This document shows, one piece after another, positions 15,367-23,609 of a stretch of DNA of 23,609 bases. The DNA comes from G020354785 sp964580815. Its GTDB lineage: Bacteria; Bacteroidota; Bacteroidia; Bacteroidales; UBA10428. Location: assembly GCA_964580815.1 (NCBI GenBank), contig CAZOLY010000033.1, forward strand, positions 1 to 23,609, given 5' to 3'. Below the pieces are notes generated by a model that had not been told where the DNA came from, ran no database searches, and saw only the letters and a list, made by a program, of their open reading frames with translations. Numbering within the stretch: the stretch's first letter is position 1; the number at the start of each line of letters is the position of its first letter. The position numbers were made by a program, and so were the translations under genes.

Positions 15367-17106
15367 TCATTTCCTTAACAGGGATGATATTTTTAAAGTA
15401 CTTAATGTTCCTTCCAGTCCATTATCGGAACTGATATACAATTTTAACCGGCTTTTTTGAAAATATTCAGGAACATAAACATAAAATGCATAGTTATTAA
15501 AGTATCCCATCTGACTTATCGGGCTGAACAATCTGATGGCATTGTGCTTCAACGAGTCCCCAACACTCAATTCAGAATTGAGATAACTCCCATAAAATCC
15601 GTTTTCTACCATTATAGCCGATTCAATTTTCAGCCACCTTTTCTTTCCTGGATTAATAATAGAATCGTTATCGATATCAATTTCTGCCAGTGTTTGTGAA
15701 GAACCCGGTGAAATTCTCAAATACACAGAACTGTCAATATCTGTAATAGACTTTTTCTCATATTTATTTTCGTTTCTGATCCATTCCTTCGTGTCAAGCA
15801 GGCTCATATCAAGAGGCGACGGACTTCGATTCAGGTATATCCTTCCATAATACCGCCTGTTCATATCATCAAAATGCAATACAGTATTATAATATTGTTT
15901 GATCTGGAAGAAGTTCACAAAAATCAGGTATGCTCCCAGGATATAAAATGCGTATCGCCACCGTGTCAGGTTTATTCGTTGTATAAAGGCTCCAAATGCG
16001 AGTGCAAAAACCGGATAACTTTGCATCAGGGCTCGTGTGGAATAACTTCCGCCATATCGCCAGTGCCGCCAGGAGATAATGATATAAATATTGATTAGAC
16101 AAAAATAAATTACAGCTTTTCTGAACGGGTATTTTCTTATAAAAAACATGCCAGCAATAAAAAATACCGTAACAGGTGTATATATAAACCAGCCTTTCTC
16201 CCATCCTATAATAACCCTTATGTGCGGTGTCAGAAAATCCCAGGCGCTGCCGACATCGTGTATAAATGATCCTGTAGCATACTTCCAATAGAGCAGTTGA
16301 GGTAAAATACCAACTAATCCGAAGAAAAACGCGTAATACAGATGTGATCTGTGAACTCTTACCAATTCCCATTTCTCCCTGGCTGTTTCTTTATTTTGTG
16401 TATTCCATAGCAAAGGGATTAAGAACATAATTCCTTCTGTCGGACGGCAGATAGTTGCAAGTCCGATTATAAACCCTGTAAGGGAAGCCCAAATAATACG
16501 GGGATTTTGATGCCACTTAATCGTAGTAAAAATAACTAGGACATATAAAGGAAAAATTGGCCCGTGACTCTGTGCAGGCTCGATCGCCGTATAATTAATG
16601 GCATTGGTCGCCAACAGCAATAATATCAATGTAACAGATGCAGTAAGATCGCTAAAGAATCTTAGCAATATGGATCGTAATAAAAAGATAGAAAGAACGA
16701 AGTAGAGTAATATACCAAATGAGATGGAATACTGGTAAGGCGCAGAAAATCCATCAGCCTCATAATCACTATATCTGGCAATCCAGTGACCGATAAAAAA
16801 GAATGGTGCCTCGATAATTGACACGCCGCCTAAGTACTTAAAAACCTGATTCCCGTTTTTACATCTGCCAAACTGGTATATCTTCCCGCCCGATAGTTGA
16901 TATTTTTCATCAATCTCATGAAACCAGCTTAACTCCCTGACATCATGATATATAAAAATTGAGGGCAGATAGAGGTAATAACCTAAGGCATCCCATGTTG
17001 TAACTTTTAAGGGATATGGTGATTTTATATCGGAATATTGTATTCTATAGTAAAGCAGGGCAAAAACTATCAGGATGCAGGCAAGAAGAGAGAGTGGCTT
17101 TTTCAT
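15367..17106 (-). CDS. Multi-pass membrane GT-C-like glycosyltransferase (putative)
   Basis: A 579-residue protein with about ten or more membrane spans (residues about 5-385) and a soluble beta-rich C-terminal part of about 170 residues. The first external loop carries an acidic motif, TTWDALGYYLYLP. In GT-C enzymes that use polyprenyl-phosphate sugars, an early loop Asp of this kind is catalytic. Further motifs are AIEPAQSHGP and RPTEGIMFLIPL. I start at 17106 (MKKPLSLLAC) rather than 17160, because the shorter form begins directly with the first membrane segment and a TATATTTG -7 element sits between the two. With the downstream DPM1-like gene it may glycosylate a surface polymer or protein; the acceptor is unknown. 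Confidence 0.72.
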   Translation of the reverse strand: MKKPLSLLACILIVFALLYYRIQYSDIKSPYPLKVTTWDALGYYLYLPSIFIYHDVRELSWFHEIDEKYQLSGGKIYQFGRCKNGNQVFKYLGGVSIIEAPFFFIGHWIARYSDYEADGFSAPYQYSISFGILLYFVLSIFLLRSILLRFFSDLTASVTLILLLLATNAINYTAIEPAQSHGPIFPLYVLVIFTTIKWHQNPRIIWASLTGFIIGLATICRPTEGIMFLIPLLWNTQNKETAREKWELVRVHRSHLYYAFFFGLVGILPQLLYWKYATGSFIHDVGSAWDFLTPHIRVIIGWEKGWFIYTPVTVFFIAGMFFIRKYPFRKAVIYFCLINIYIIISWRHWRYGGSYSTRALMQSYPVFALAFGAFIQRINLTRWRYAFYILGAYLIFVNFFQIKQYYNTVLHFDDMNRRYYGRIYLNRSPSPLDMSLLDTKEWIRNENKYEKKSITDIDSSVYLRISPGSSQTLAEIDIDNDSIINPGKKRWLKIESAIMVENGFYGSYLNSELSVGDSLKHNAIRLFSPISQMGYFNNYAFYVYVPEYFQKSRLKLYISSDNGLEGTLSTLKISSLLRK

Positions 17107-17125
17107 AGTCAGGTTCAATTGTAAA

Positions 17126-17133
17126 CAAATATA
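17126..17133 (-). promoter_or_regulatory. Candidate -7 element for the GT-C/GT2 operon
   Basis: On the minus strand TATATTTG matches TANNTTTG about 20 bases before the chosen ATG at 17106. The best upstream match (CTTG) is only 16 bases away, which is short for this promoter class. Confidence 0.35.
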
Positions 17134-17347
17134 AATAATTTTTATCAGACAAGTCTTCAATCTAATCCATTATGTACAACGATGTTATGCATCGCAAACA
17201 GTATGTATACCGGGCTTTCCTGTAGCGGGGACAGGACCTGAATCAGTGATCTTTGAATCCAATTATAGTTGCAATAGGGTAAGAGAAGGGATGGTTATCA
17301 TAATTATTGGAAAAACAGTTGCCGCTAAAAATTACTAAATTAGTATC

Positions 17348-19771
17348 ATGGATAAAGGAACCCTTATTAAGAAGATTAAAATCCTTCTTTACTCTCTTTT
17401 TGCACTTTTTATTATTTTCAGGTATAGCGCATATGCCCAGATATACCTGGATTCATCCTATTCGGTTGAAGAGCGGGTCGAAGATCTGCTGGGGCGGATG
17501 ACTCTGGAAGAGAAAGTGGGACAAATGGTACAGGCCAATCGCCTGGCTCTAAGTAGTAATTCGGATATAAGGGATTATTACCTTGGATCTTTATTAAACG
17601 GGGGAGGCGGAGCCCCGGGTAATAACACCCCGGAAGGCTGGGCTGATATGTATGACAATTACCAGTCGTATGCTTTGCAGACCCGTCTTAAGATACCTAT
17701 TATCTATGGGACAGACGCTGTTCATGGGCATAGCAACTTAGTAAATTCCGTAATTTTTCCCCACAATATTGGTATGGGATGCACGCGGAATCCTGAACTT
17801 ATGGAAGAGGCAGCCAGGGTAACAGCTTTTGAAGTTGCAGCAACCGGGGTTGACTGGACCTTTGGTCCGTGTATTGCGGTTCCCCGGGACGAACGCTGGG
17901 GAAGGACCTATGAGGGATTTGGGGAAACCGCTGAACTTGCAGAAGAATTTGCTGCCGCTGCAGTCAGGGGATTCCAGGGTGACAGCCTGGGAGAAAGCTT
18001 AGGTGACAGTACAACTATTCTGGCCTGTACAAAGCATTACCTTGCGGATGGTGGAACCTATGGCGGAGTTGACCGGGGAAATGCAGTCTTTGATGAAGAA
18101 ACTCTCAGGGAAATTCATCTCCCGGGATATATTGCGGCTGTGAACCAGGGTGTGGGATCAGTAATGGTATCATACAGCAGCTGGAACGGAATCAGAATGC
18201 ACGGTAATAAATACCTGATTACTGATGTATTGAAAGATGAACTCGGATTTGAAGGAATTGTCGTTTCCGACTGGAACGGAATAAATTATGTACACGAGAA
18301 CTACCAGACTGCAATTGGAATGAGCATTAATGCCGGCATTGATATGGGAATGATTGCATCTAATTATCAGGGTTTTATTCAGAACTTAATATCCCTTGTA
18401 AATGAAGGCGAAGTCCCGATTTCAAGAATTGATGATGCTGTAGGACGTATCCTGAGAATTAAGTTCAGATTGAAATTATTTGAAGAACCTTATACTAACC
18501 GGAATATGATGCATCTTATAGGCTCCAGTGAACACAGGGAGATAGCAAGGGAATGTGTGCGCCAGTCACTGGTCCTGTTAAAAAAGAAAGACAATGTTCT
18601 TCCTCTTGAAAAAAATGATAAGACAATTCTTGTTGCCGGATCAAAATCCGATAATATTGGCATTCAATGCGGAGGATGGACAATCTCCTGGCAGGGTTCC
18701 TCGGGAATAGTAACTGACGGAACTACAATACTTGAAGCTATCCGGAATACGGTCTCCGGCTCACAGGTTATTTATTCAAGATACGGGGACGATCCGGCCA
18801 ATGCTGATGTTGCTGTTGCAGTCGTCGGTGAGTTTCCATATGCAGAATATAGTGGAGACCGTTCTTCACTGTATTTGAGCGATGCTGATGTGGAATTGAT
18901 TAAAACAGTAAAAGGAAGAGGAATTCCGGTAATAGTAATCATAATTTCAGGCCGTCCCCTTATTATTAATAACATTATACCTTTTAGCGATGCCATTATT
19001 GCTGCATGGCTTCCCGGAACCGAAGGACAGGGAATAGCAGATGTCCTTTTCGGTGATTTTCAGCCTGCCGGAAAGCTCTCGCATACATGGCCCGCATCTA
19101 TGGATCAGATTCCTATTAACTATGGTGATCAAGATTATCATCCGCTATTCGAATACGGATACGGGATTGACACTCTCGCGAACTCAGCCGTGGGTTCACC
19201 ACCTGAACTTTATTCCTCTCTTATCCCATATCCGGGCAATTCAATAGAATTATATTTTAACAAGGAGATGGAAGACATCGATTACAGCACTTCAGTCTTT
19301 GAAATACTAAGTAATATTAAGGATATCCTGGTTGAGTCTGTTGAAATTAAAGAAAATGATCCTTCAACCATTGTATTGAACTTATTAACGCCAGTTGTCG
19401 AGGATGAAACGATCTTAATATCATACCATAGCGATGAAATATTTTCCGCTGACGGTGGCAAACTGGACAATTTTGAGAATGTTGAAGTTTACAACGAAAT
19501 AGACGATGTATCACAATCTCTTTATACTGCTGACAGTAATGACAATAGTTTCATTATCTATCCGAATCCGGCTGCTGACATAGTAAATATTAAAACTGAT
19601 GCCTCAGATTACTTAGTCAATATCTTCACTTTAACAGGAGAAATGATTAAAACAATCAAGGCCCGCAATAGCTCTGTAATTGACATATCAAACCTTAGTC
19701 AGGGTGTTTATATTGTTGAGATAAAACATGGAAATGAATACCCGGCTTATTACAAGCTGGTTAAAAAATAG
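17348..19771 (+). CDS. Secreted GH3 beta-glucosidase/exo-beta-glucanase (BglX/ExoI-like) with T9SS tail
   Basis: The 807-residue enzyme starts with a signal peptide (likely cleaved after A30, AYA/Q). The GH3 N domain starts at SVEERVEDLLGRMTLEEKVG. It carries ERWGRTYEGFGE, the CTKHYLADGG Lys-His pair and the nucleophile D308 in GIVVSDWNGI. The second domain has GEFPYAEYSGD, where E500 matches the acid/base Glu of barley ExoI-type GH3 enzymes. An Ig-like segment (about 610-715) and a T9SS sorting tail (about 735-807, IIYPNPAADIVNI to LVKK) follow. It probably removes glucose from beta-glucan or cello-oligosaccharide ends outside the cell. It precedes the second GH3 by 173 bases. Confidence 0.92.
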   Translation: MDKGTLIKKIKILLYSLFALFIIFRYSAYAQIYLDSSYSVEERVEDLLGRMTLEEKVGQMVQANRLALSSNSDIRDYYLGSLLNGGGGAPGNNTPEGWADMYDNYQSYALQTRLKIPIIYGTDAVHGHSNLVNSVIFPHNIGMGCTRNPELMEEAARVTAFEVAATGVDWTFGPCIAVPRDERWGRTYEGFGETAELAEEFAAAAVRGFQGDSLGESLGDSTTILACTKHYLADGGTYGGVDRGNAVFDEETLREIHLPGYIAAVNQGVGSVMVSYSSWNGIRMHGNKYLITDVLKDELGFEGIVVSDWNGINYVHENYQTAIGMSINAGIDMGMIASNYQGFIQNLISLVNEGEVPISRIDDAVGRILRIKFRLKLFEEPYTNRNMMHLIGSSEHREIARECVRQSLVLLKKKDNVLPLEKNDKTILVAGSKSDNIGIQCGGWTISWQGSSGIVTDGTTILEAIRNTVSGSQVIYSRYGDDPANADVAVAVVGEFPYAEYSGDRSSLYLSDADVELIKTVKGRGIPVIVIIISGRPLIINNIIPFSDAIIAAWLPGTEGQGIADVLFGDFQPAGKLSHTWPASMDQIPINYGDQDYHPLFEYGYGIDTLANSAVGSPPELYSSLIPYPGNSIELYFNKEMEDIDYSTSVFEILSNIKDILVESVEIKENDPSTIVLNLLTPVVEDETILISYHSDEIFSADGGKLDNFENVEVYNEIDDVSQSLYTADSNDNSFIIYPNPAADIVNIKTDASDYLVNIFTLTGEMIKTIKARNSSVIDISNLSQGVYIVEIKHGNEYPAYYKLVKK

Positions 19772-19859
19772 GGAAATAAATTTAATTGCAACTTAACACA
19801 AATCAATTGATGGGGATTATCTGCAAGTAAAGCGATTCTTAAAAAAATGTAATTACAGG

Positions 19860-19891
19860 TTTGTAACGGAATAGCATTTTCTTTATATTTA
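19860..19891 (+). promoter_or_regulatory. Candidate Bacteroidota promoter for the second GH3 gene
   Basis: TTTG (19860-19863), a 20-base spacer and TATATTTA (19884-19891, 7 of 8 to TANNTTTG) lie 54 bases before ATG 19945. If real, the second GH3 gene has its own promoter and does not depend only on the upstream GH3. Confidence 0.5.
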
Positions 19892-19944
19892 CTATCAGCT
19901 CCCTTTTCAGGATGCTTCTTTTATACAGATAAATATTCACTGAT

Positions 19945-22900
19945 ATGAAATTCACGTTAAAATTTAACCTCCTGGTCCTCTGCATTTCATTGAACGTAGT
20001 TGTAATAAGTGCAACAGATCCGTATCAGGATCCAAATTTACCCATAGATGAAAGGGTAGCCGACCTGATTTCCCGAATGACTTTAACCGAAAAGATTGCC
20101 CAACTTGGCAATAACTCACCGGCAATTTCCCGATTAGGTATTGGCTCGTATAATTATTGGAATGAAGCTTTGCATGGAGTTGCACGATCAGGACTGGCAA
20201 CATCTTTTCCCCAGGCTATTGCACTTTCTTCAACCTGGAATCCTGAACTAATCTATGAAATAGCATCTGCTATATCCGATGAGGCAAGGGTGAAGAATAA
20301 TATCGATGGCAAAGGATTAACTTACTGGAGTCCGACCATTAATATGGCACGAGATCCAAGATGGGGCCGTGCTGAAGAGAACTATGGAGAAGATCCTTAT
20401 CTGGCCGCCCAAATAGCGATAAGCTTTATTAAAGGAATGCAGGGCAATGACCCTAAATATCTGAAAACCGTAGCTACCGCCAAACATTTTGCATGTAATA
20501 ATGTAGAACAAAACAGACAGGGGATTTCTTCCGATGTTGATGAAAGAAGTTTGAGGGAGTATTATTTGCCTGTTTTTGAAGCAGCAGTTGAAGAAGGAGG
20601 AGTATATTCCATTATGAGTGCTTATAATGCGGTAAATGATGTTCCATGTCCGGCCAACCGGACGTTATTAATGAATATTCTCCGTGATGAGTGGAATTTT
20701 TCAGGTTATGTTGTTTCCGATTGCGATGCCATTGAAAATGTCTGGAATCCTCATAATTATGTTGGATCAGCTGTGGAAGCAACCGCTATTTCACTTATTA
20801 ACGGAAATGATTTAAATTGCGGATGGACTGTACCTAATAATGCACTAAGTGCTATAAATGCAGGATTACTTAAAGAAGAAGATATCAATCTCGCCTTAAA
20901 ACGAATATTTAAAGCACGATTTTTACTTGGAGAATTTGATTCCCCTGGATCGGTACCCTATACATCCATTCCTGACAGTATCCTGGATTGCCAAGCCAAC
21001 CGCGAACTTGCACTTCGTGCAGCCAGAGAAGCAATTGTACTCTTAAAAAATGAAAACTCCATGTTACCGCTTCTAAAAGAAAACATCGATACAATCGCTA
21101 TAATCGGTCCGAATGCCAATACTGTTCAACTGGGAGGTTACAGCGGTTCTCCGTCTGTTTCAGTTACCCCTGTGCAGGGGATAGCAGACAAACTGGGAAT
21201 TGATATAACCCAGGGAATAATTGAGGCAGAAAATTTTTCCAGCCAGTACGGTATTCAGGTCGAAGCTTGTTCAGAAGGCGGGAGCAATGTCGGATATATT
21301 CAAAACGGAGATTATATGGTGTATGATAATTTGAATTTTGGTACAGGAAAATCAGAACTGGATGTTAGGGTAGCCAGTTCCAGTGATGGTGGTACTCTTG
21401 ACGTATTAGTTGATAGTCTGAACGGTACTTCACTGGGTTCGTTAACAGTCCCATCCACGGGGGACTGGCAAAACTGGATTACAATAACTGCCGGTATTCC
21501 CCTAACTTCAGGGATACATAACCTGTATCTTAAATTTTCGGGAGCATCAGGTTATTTATATAATATCAATTGGTTCAGATTTTATAATGAAAAAGATGAG
21601 GATCCTTTAGGTGGGAATGGAAGAATATGTTATACAAAAGGTTGTAATATTGAAGGAACTATCGAACAGACAGAATTAGATAAAGCTATAGAATTTGCAG
21701 AAAAAGCGGATGTAGCTGTTGTAGTTTGTGGAACAGATTTAAGTGTAACTGATGAAGGGAGAGACCGGACTTCCTTATCTCTTCCCGGAGAACAGGAACA
21801 GCTCATTCAGTCGGTTTATGATGCCAATCCGAATACTGTTGTGGTGCTGGTTAATGCTTCATCACTGGCTGTTAACTGGACACAGGAAAATGTGCCGGTC
21901 ATACTGACAGCCTGGTACGATGGGCAGGCACAGGGAACAGCAATAGCCGATGTTTTGTTCGGGGACTATAATCCCGGAGGAAAACTAACTACCACCTGGT
22001 ATAAATCAACAACAGATTTACCGGCAATGAGTGATTATGACATTAAAAATAACCACACTTACATGTATTTCCAGGGAACACCTCTTTATCCTTTTGGATA
22101 TGGTCTGAGTTACACTGATTTTGCCTATAGCAATCTGGTTGTAAGTGCCGGTACTTTGAATCCCGGTGACAGCATTTCAGTCAACGTGGATGTGGAGAAC
22201 ACGGGGACAGTTGCCGGTGACGAAGTAGTGCAACTTTATGCTCATGCACAATCAGAATTGACAAGACCAAAAAAGGAACTAAAAGGTTTTAAAAGGATCG
22301 CTCTTCAGCCCGCAGAAACTAAAACAGTGAATTTTTGGCTGAAATATGAGGACCTAAGATATTACGATGAAACAACAAGAACCTTCATTGTTGAGAGTGG
22401 AGCGGTTGATATTTATGTTGGCAGTTCATCTGAAGATATCAGGTTACAGGATCAAATATTTACAACCGAATCAACAGTTGCCGGGACATACAGAAACGAT
22501 CCTTTCTCCGTTTACCAGGCAGAATACTTGGAAGAAAAATCGTCCGGTGCTGAATTTAAAGCCGTAACTCAGGGAAATTTGTGCGTTGATTTGTCAGGTA
22601 ATAATAGTTATATACTGGTAAAGAATTTCGACTTTAATACCGAAGCAAAGCAATTAAATGCTTTCTTAGCTTCAACAGATGAAAACAGTAGCATACAAGT
22701 CGTAACTGACGAAGTTGACGGTCCTGTAGCGGGAACTTTAACAATTGAACCAACCATGGATTTGGAAACCTTTGCAATACAACCATGCGAATTAGACGGA
22801 ATTAAAGGTATTAAAGACATTTATCTGGTTTTAAAAGGATCTTCAACTGCTAATTGTAGAATAGACTGGTTTAACTTTCAGGAAATTGTATCTGCTATTG

Positions 22901-23202
22901 ATGATTCCAGGATATCTGAAGATATGATTGGTTATCGATGCGATATATTCCCAAATCCAGTTAGTTCAAATTTCTTTGTAAGGTATCATTTACCGGAGCA
23001 ATCATCAGTATCAATTGAATTATTTTCAATCGAGGGTGCAAGAATAAAAACACACAAATACAATTCCATGCCGGGGTGGCATAAGATTGAATTGAATTGC
23101 ATTGACGAAAAGTTAAAATCCGGAATGTATATTGTTAAATTCGGCACTGATAATTATACTGAATCTATTTTAGTTGCTGTTATAGATGATATATATAATT
23201 GA
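19945..23202 (+). CDS. Secreted GH3 beta-xylosidase-like enzyme with inserted CBM6, FnIII, second CBM6-like domain and T9SS tail
   Basis: The 1085-residue protein has a signal peptide (cleavage near ISA/TDP, residue 24). The GH3 N domain shows LHGVARSG, RDPRWGRAEENYGEDP, TAKHFACNN and the nucleophile D259 in YVVSDCDAI. VSDCDA is typical of beta-xylosidase-like GH3 proteins. The C domain starts at VLLKNENSMLPL, is interrupted by a CBM6 module (about 427-546, IIEAENFSSQYG to INWFRF), then resumes with acid/base E604 in TDEGRDRTSLSLPGEQ. An FnIII-like domain (about 723-815), a divergent CBM6-like domain (about 853-979, QAEYLEEKSSGAE to IDWFNF) and a T9SS tail (about 999-1085) follow. It likely releases xylose or a related sugar from hemicellulose at the cell surface. 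Substrate is inferred. Confidence 0.9.
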   Translation: MKFTLKFNLLVLCISLNVVVISATDPYQDPNLPIDERVADLISRMTLTEKIAQLGNNSPAISRLGIGSYNYWNEALHGVARSGLATSFPQAIALSSTWNPELIYEIASAISDEARVKNNIDGKGLTYWSPTINMARDPRWGRAEENYGEDPYLAAQIAISFIKGMQGNDPKYLKTVATAKHFACNNVEQNRQGISSDVDERSLREYYLPVFEAAVEEGGVYSIMSAYNAVNDVPCPANRTLLMNILRDEWNFSGYVVSDCDAIENVWNPHNYVGSAVEATAISLINGNDLNCGWTVPNNALSAINAGLLKEEDINLALKRIFKARFLLGEFDSPGSVPYTSIPDSILDCQANRELALRAAREAIVLLKNENSMLPLLKENIDTIAIIGPNANTVQLGGYSGSPSVSVTPVQGIADKLGIDITQGIIEAENFSSQYGIQVEACSEGGSNVGYIQNGDYMVYDNLNFGTGKSELDVRVASSSDGGTLDVLVDSLNGTSLGSLTVPSTGDWQNWITITAGIPLTSGIHNLYLKFSGASGYLYNINWFRFYNEKDEDPLGGNGRICYTKGCNIEGTIEQTELDKAIEFAEKADVAVVVCGTDLSVTDEGRDRTSLSLPGEQEQLIQSVYDANPNTVVVLVNASSLAVNWTQENVPVILTAWYDGQAQGTAIADVLFGDYNPGGKLTTTWYKSTTDLPAMSDYDIKNNHTYMYFQGTPLYPFGYGLSYTDFAYSNLVVSAGTLNPGDSISVNVDVENTGTVAGDEVVQLYAHAQSELTRPKKELKGFKRIALQPAETKTVNFWLKYEDLRYYDETTRTFIVESGAVDIYVGSSSEDIRLQDQIFTTESTVAGTYRNDPFSVYQAEYLEEKSSGAEFKAVTQGNLCVDLSGNNSYILVKNFDFNTEAKQLNAFLASTDENSSIQVVTDEVDGPVAGTLTIEPTMDLETFAIQPCELDGIKGIKDIYLVLKGSSTANCRIDWFNFQEIVSAIDDSRISEDMIGYRCDIFPNPVSSNFFVRYHLPEQSSVSIELFSIEGARIKTHKYNSMPGWHKIELNCIDEKLKSGMYIVKFGTDNYTESILVAVIDDIYN

Positions 23203-23354
23203 GCCGCCTTACTTTAACAGGTGAAATAGTCAAAACAATCAGGGCCGGCAGTAACGCTGCAATTGACATATCAGACTTCAGCCAGGGTGTTTATATTGTT
23301 GAGATAAAACCCGGAAACGGGTACCCGGTTTATTATAAGCTGGTTAAGAAGTAG
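23203..23354 (+). pseudogene. Orphan T9SS sorting-tail fragment, paralogous to the first GH3 tail
   Basis: Directly after the second GH3 stop, in another frame and without a start codon, the sequence encodes LTLTGEIVKTIRAG, then DISDFSQGVYIVEIK and YPVYYKLVKK with stop TAG at 23352-23354. It aligns without gaps to 19629-19771, the end of the first GH3 gene, with about 23 mismatches in 143 bases by my count. The match starts within about 10 bases of the TGA at 23200-23202. The second GH3 already has a complete tail of its own, so this is the leftover C-terminus of a deleted paralogue or a recombination scar. Confidence 0.85.
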
Positions 23355-23509
23355 CCAGTTCTTCAATGTGTATAAGTATGTTAATTTCTGTAATATATTT
23401 TTCCTTTAAAATCATTTTGTTTAACTTGCACCTTTACCTTAAAATTTTGAAGCTGGTAATTTATTAAGTTTGTAATATATCTAATTTATTAACCAATAGA
23501 AAGTCTAAA

Positions 23510-23609
23510 ATGAAAAAGAAAATTAAAAAACTATTATTTCCTTTTATAGGATTGGCAGCATTGATTTGGTTTCTTATCCGTGTCATTCCTAAACCCAGCC
23601 GGGTAAATT
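23510..23609 (+). CDS. Start of a membrane-anchored protein, possibly DUF362 family (partial)
   Basis: From ATG 23510 the frame stays open to the window edge (33 residues). It reads a basic start (MKKKIKKLLFPF), one hydrophobic membrane segment (IGLAALIWFLI) and RVIPKPSRVN. From memory, the RVIPKPSR stretch after a single N-terminal span is typical of Bacteroidota DUF362 proteins, which are predicted iron-sulfur proteins. The family call rests on this short match only. A weak promoter-like TTTG at 23416-23419 with AAATTTTG at 23442-23449 lies upstream, but its spacing is 22. Confidence 0.5.
   Translation, partial: MKKKIKKLLFPFIGLAALIWFLIRVIPKPSRVN

Noticed and set aside
15887..16372. 161-residue open frame on the minus strand inside the GT-C gene
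   Set aside because: Same-strand shadow frame of a well-supported membrane protein; Cys- and Tyr-rich nonsense composition and no domain.
17180..17194. Small hairpin CGATG-TTATG-CATCG upstream of the GT-C operon
   Set aside because: Five-base arms occur often by chance in DNA of this composition; no supporting context.
17135..17338. Open frame of about 67 codons before the first GH3 gene, partly protein-like (PGFPVAGTGPESVIFESN)
   Set aside because: No start codon except near its end, no family recognised, and it overlaps the GT-C promoter region. It could be a decayed gene end but the evidence is too thin.
1..23609. CRISPR array, phage, transposase or rRNA
   Set aside because: No regularly spaced repeats, no integrase or transposase motifs and no rRNA-like sequence seen on either strand by eye.

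Overview
The window is AT-rich bacterial DNA that I read as Bacteroidota, most likely an anaerobic or marine Bacteroidales/Marinilabiliales-type polysaccharide degrader. The order is an inference. The phylum rests on several independent signs. There is a sprE/porW-porX pair of type IX secretion (T9SS) regulators, and three intact genes carry T9SS C-terminal sorting tails. Promoters fit the Bacteroidota form TTTG-N19/20-TANNTTTG, and Shine-Dalgarno sequences are mostly weak.

Left part (1-8209, all + strand): the tail of an unidentified gene, then trmB overlapping an alkyltransferase-like (ATL) DNA-repair gene, an Nfu-type Fe-S scaffold, a membrane DUF3267 HExxH protein, the T9SS lipoprotein SprE/PorW, the response regulator PorX, tsaE and an alanine-dehydrogenase-family gene. 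SprE and PorX together suggest control of secretion, and the right-hand side of the window holds exported cargo.

Middle (8210-14540): tRNA-Cys(GCA) with a clear promoter; a minus-strand mntH (NRAMP) with a possible small ORF just upstream, the pair bracketed by imperfect 49-bp direct repeats; a cytoplasmic histidine kinase with a degenerate N-terminal receiver; an orphan remnant of a T9SS sorting tail; a GTG-started GT4/GT5-like glycosyltransferase; a secreted T9SS protein of unknown function; a perfect 11-bp-arm hairpin between convergent genes; and a small lipoprotein gene broken by an apparent one-base deletion.

Right part (14541-23609): a minus-strand pair, a GT-C-type multi-membrane-span protein followed by a DPM1-like GT2. 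This looks like a polyprenyl-phosphate-sugar glycosylation pair. Two secreted family GH3 glycosidases follow on the + strand: an ExoI/BglX-like beta-glucosidase, and a beta-xylosidase-like enzyme whose C-terminal catalytic domain is interrupted by a CBM6 module and which carries a second CBM6-like domain. Both end in T9SS tails. Directly after the second GH3 stop codon lies an orphan sorting-tail fragment about 84% identical in DNA to the tail of the first GH3 gene, a relic of a lost paralogue or recombination. The window ends in the start of a gene resembling DUF362 proteins.

I found no CRISPR array, rRNA, intact insertion sequence, phage gene or clear unknown defence system. The most interesting non-routine signals are the two orphan T9SS tails, the direct repeats around mntH beside tRNA-Cys, the frameshifted lipoprotein, and the CBM6-in-GH3 architecture.
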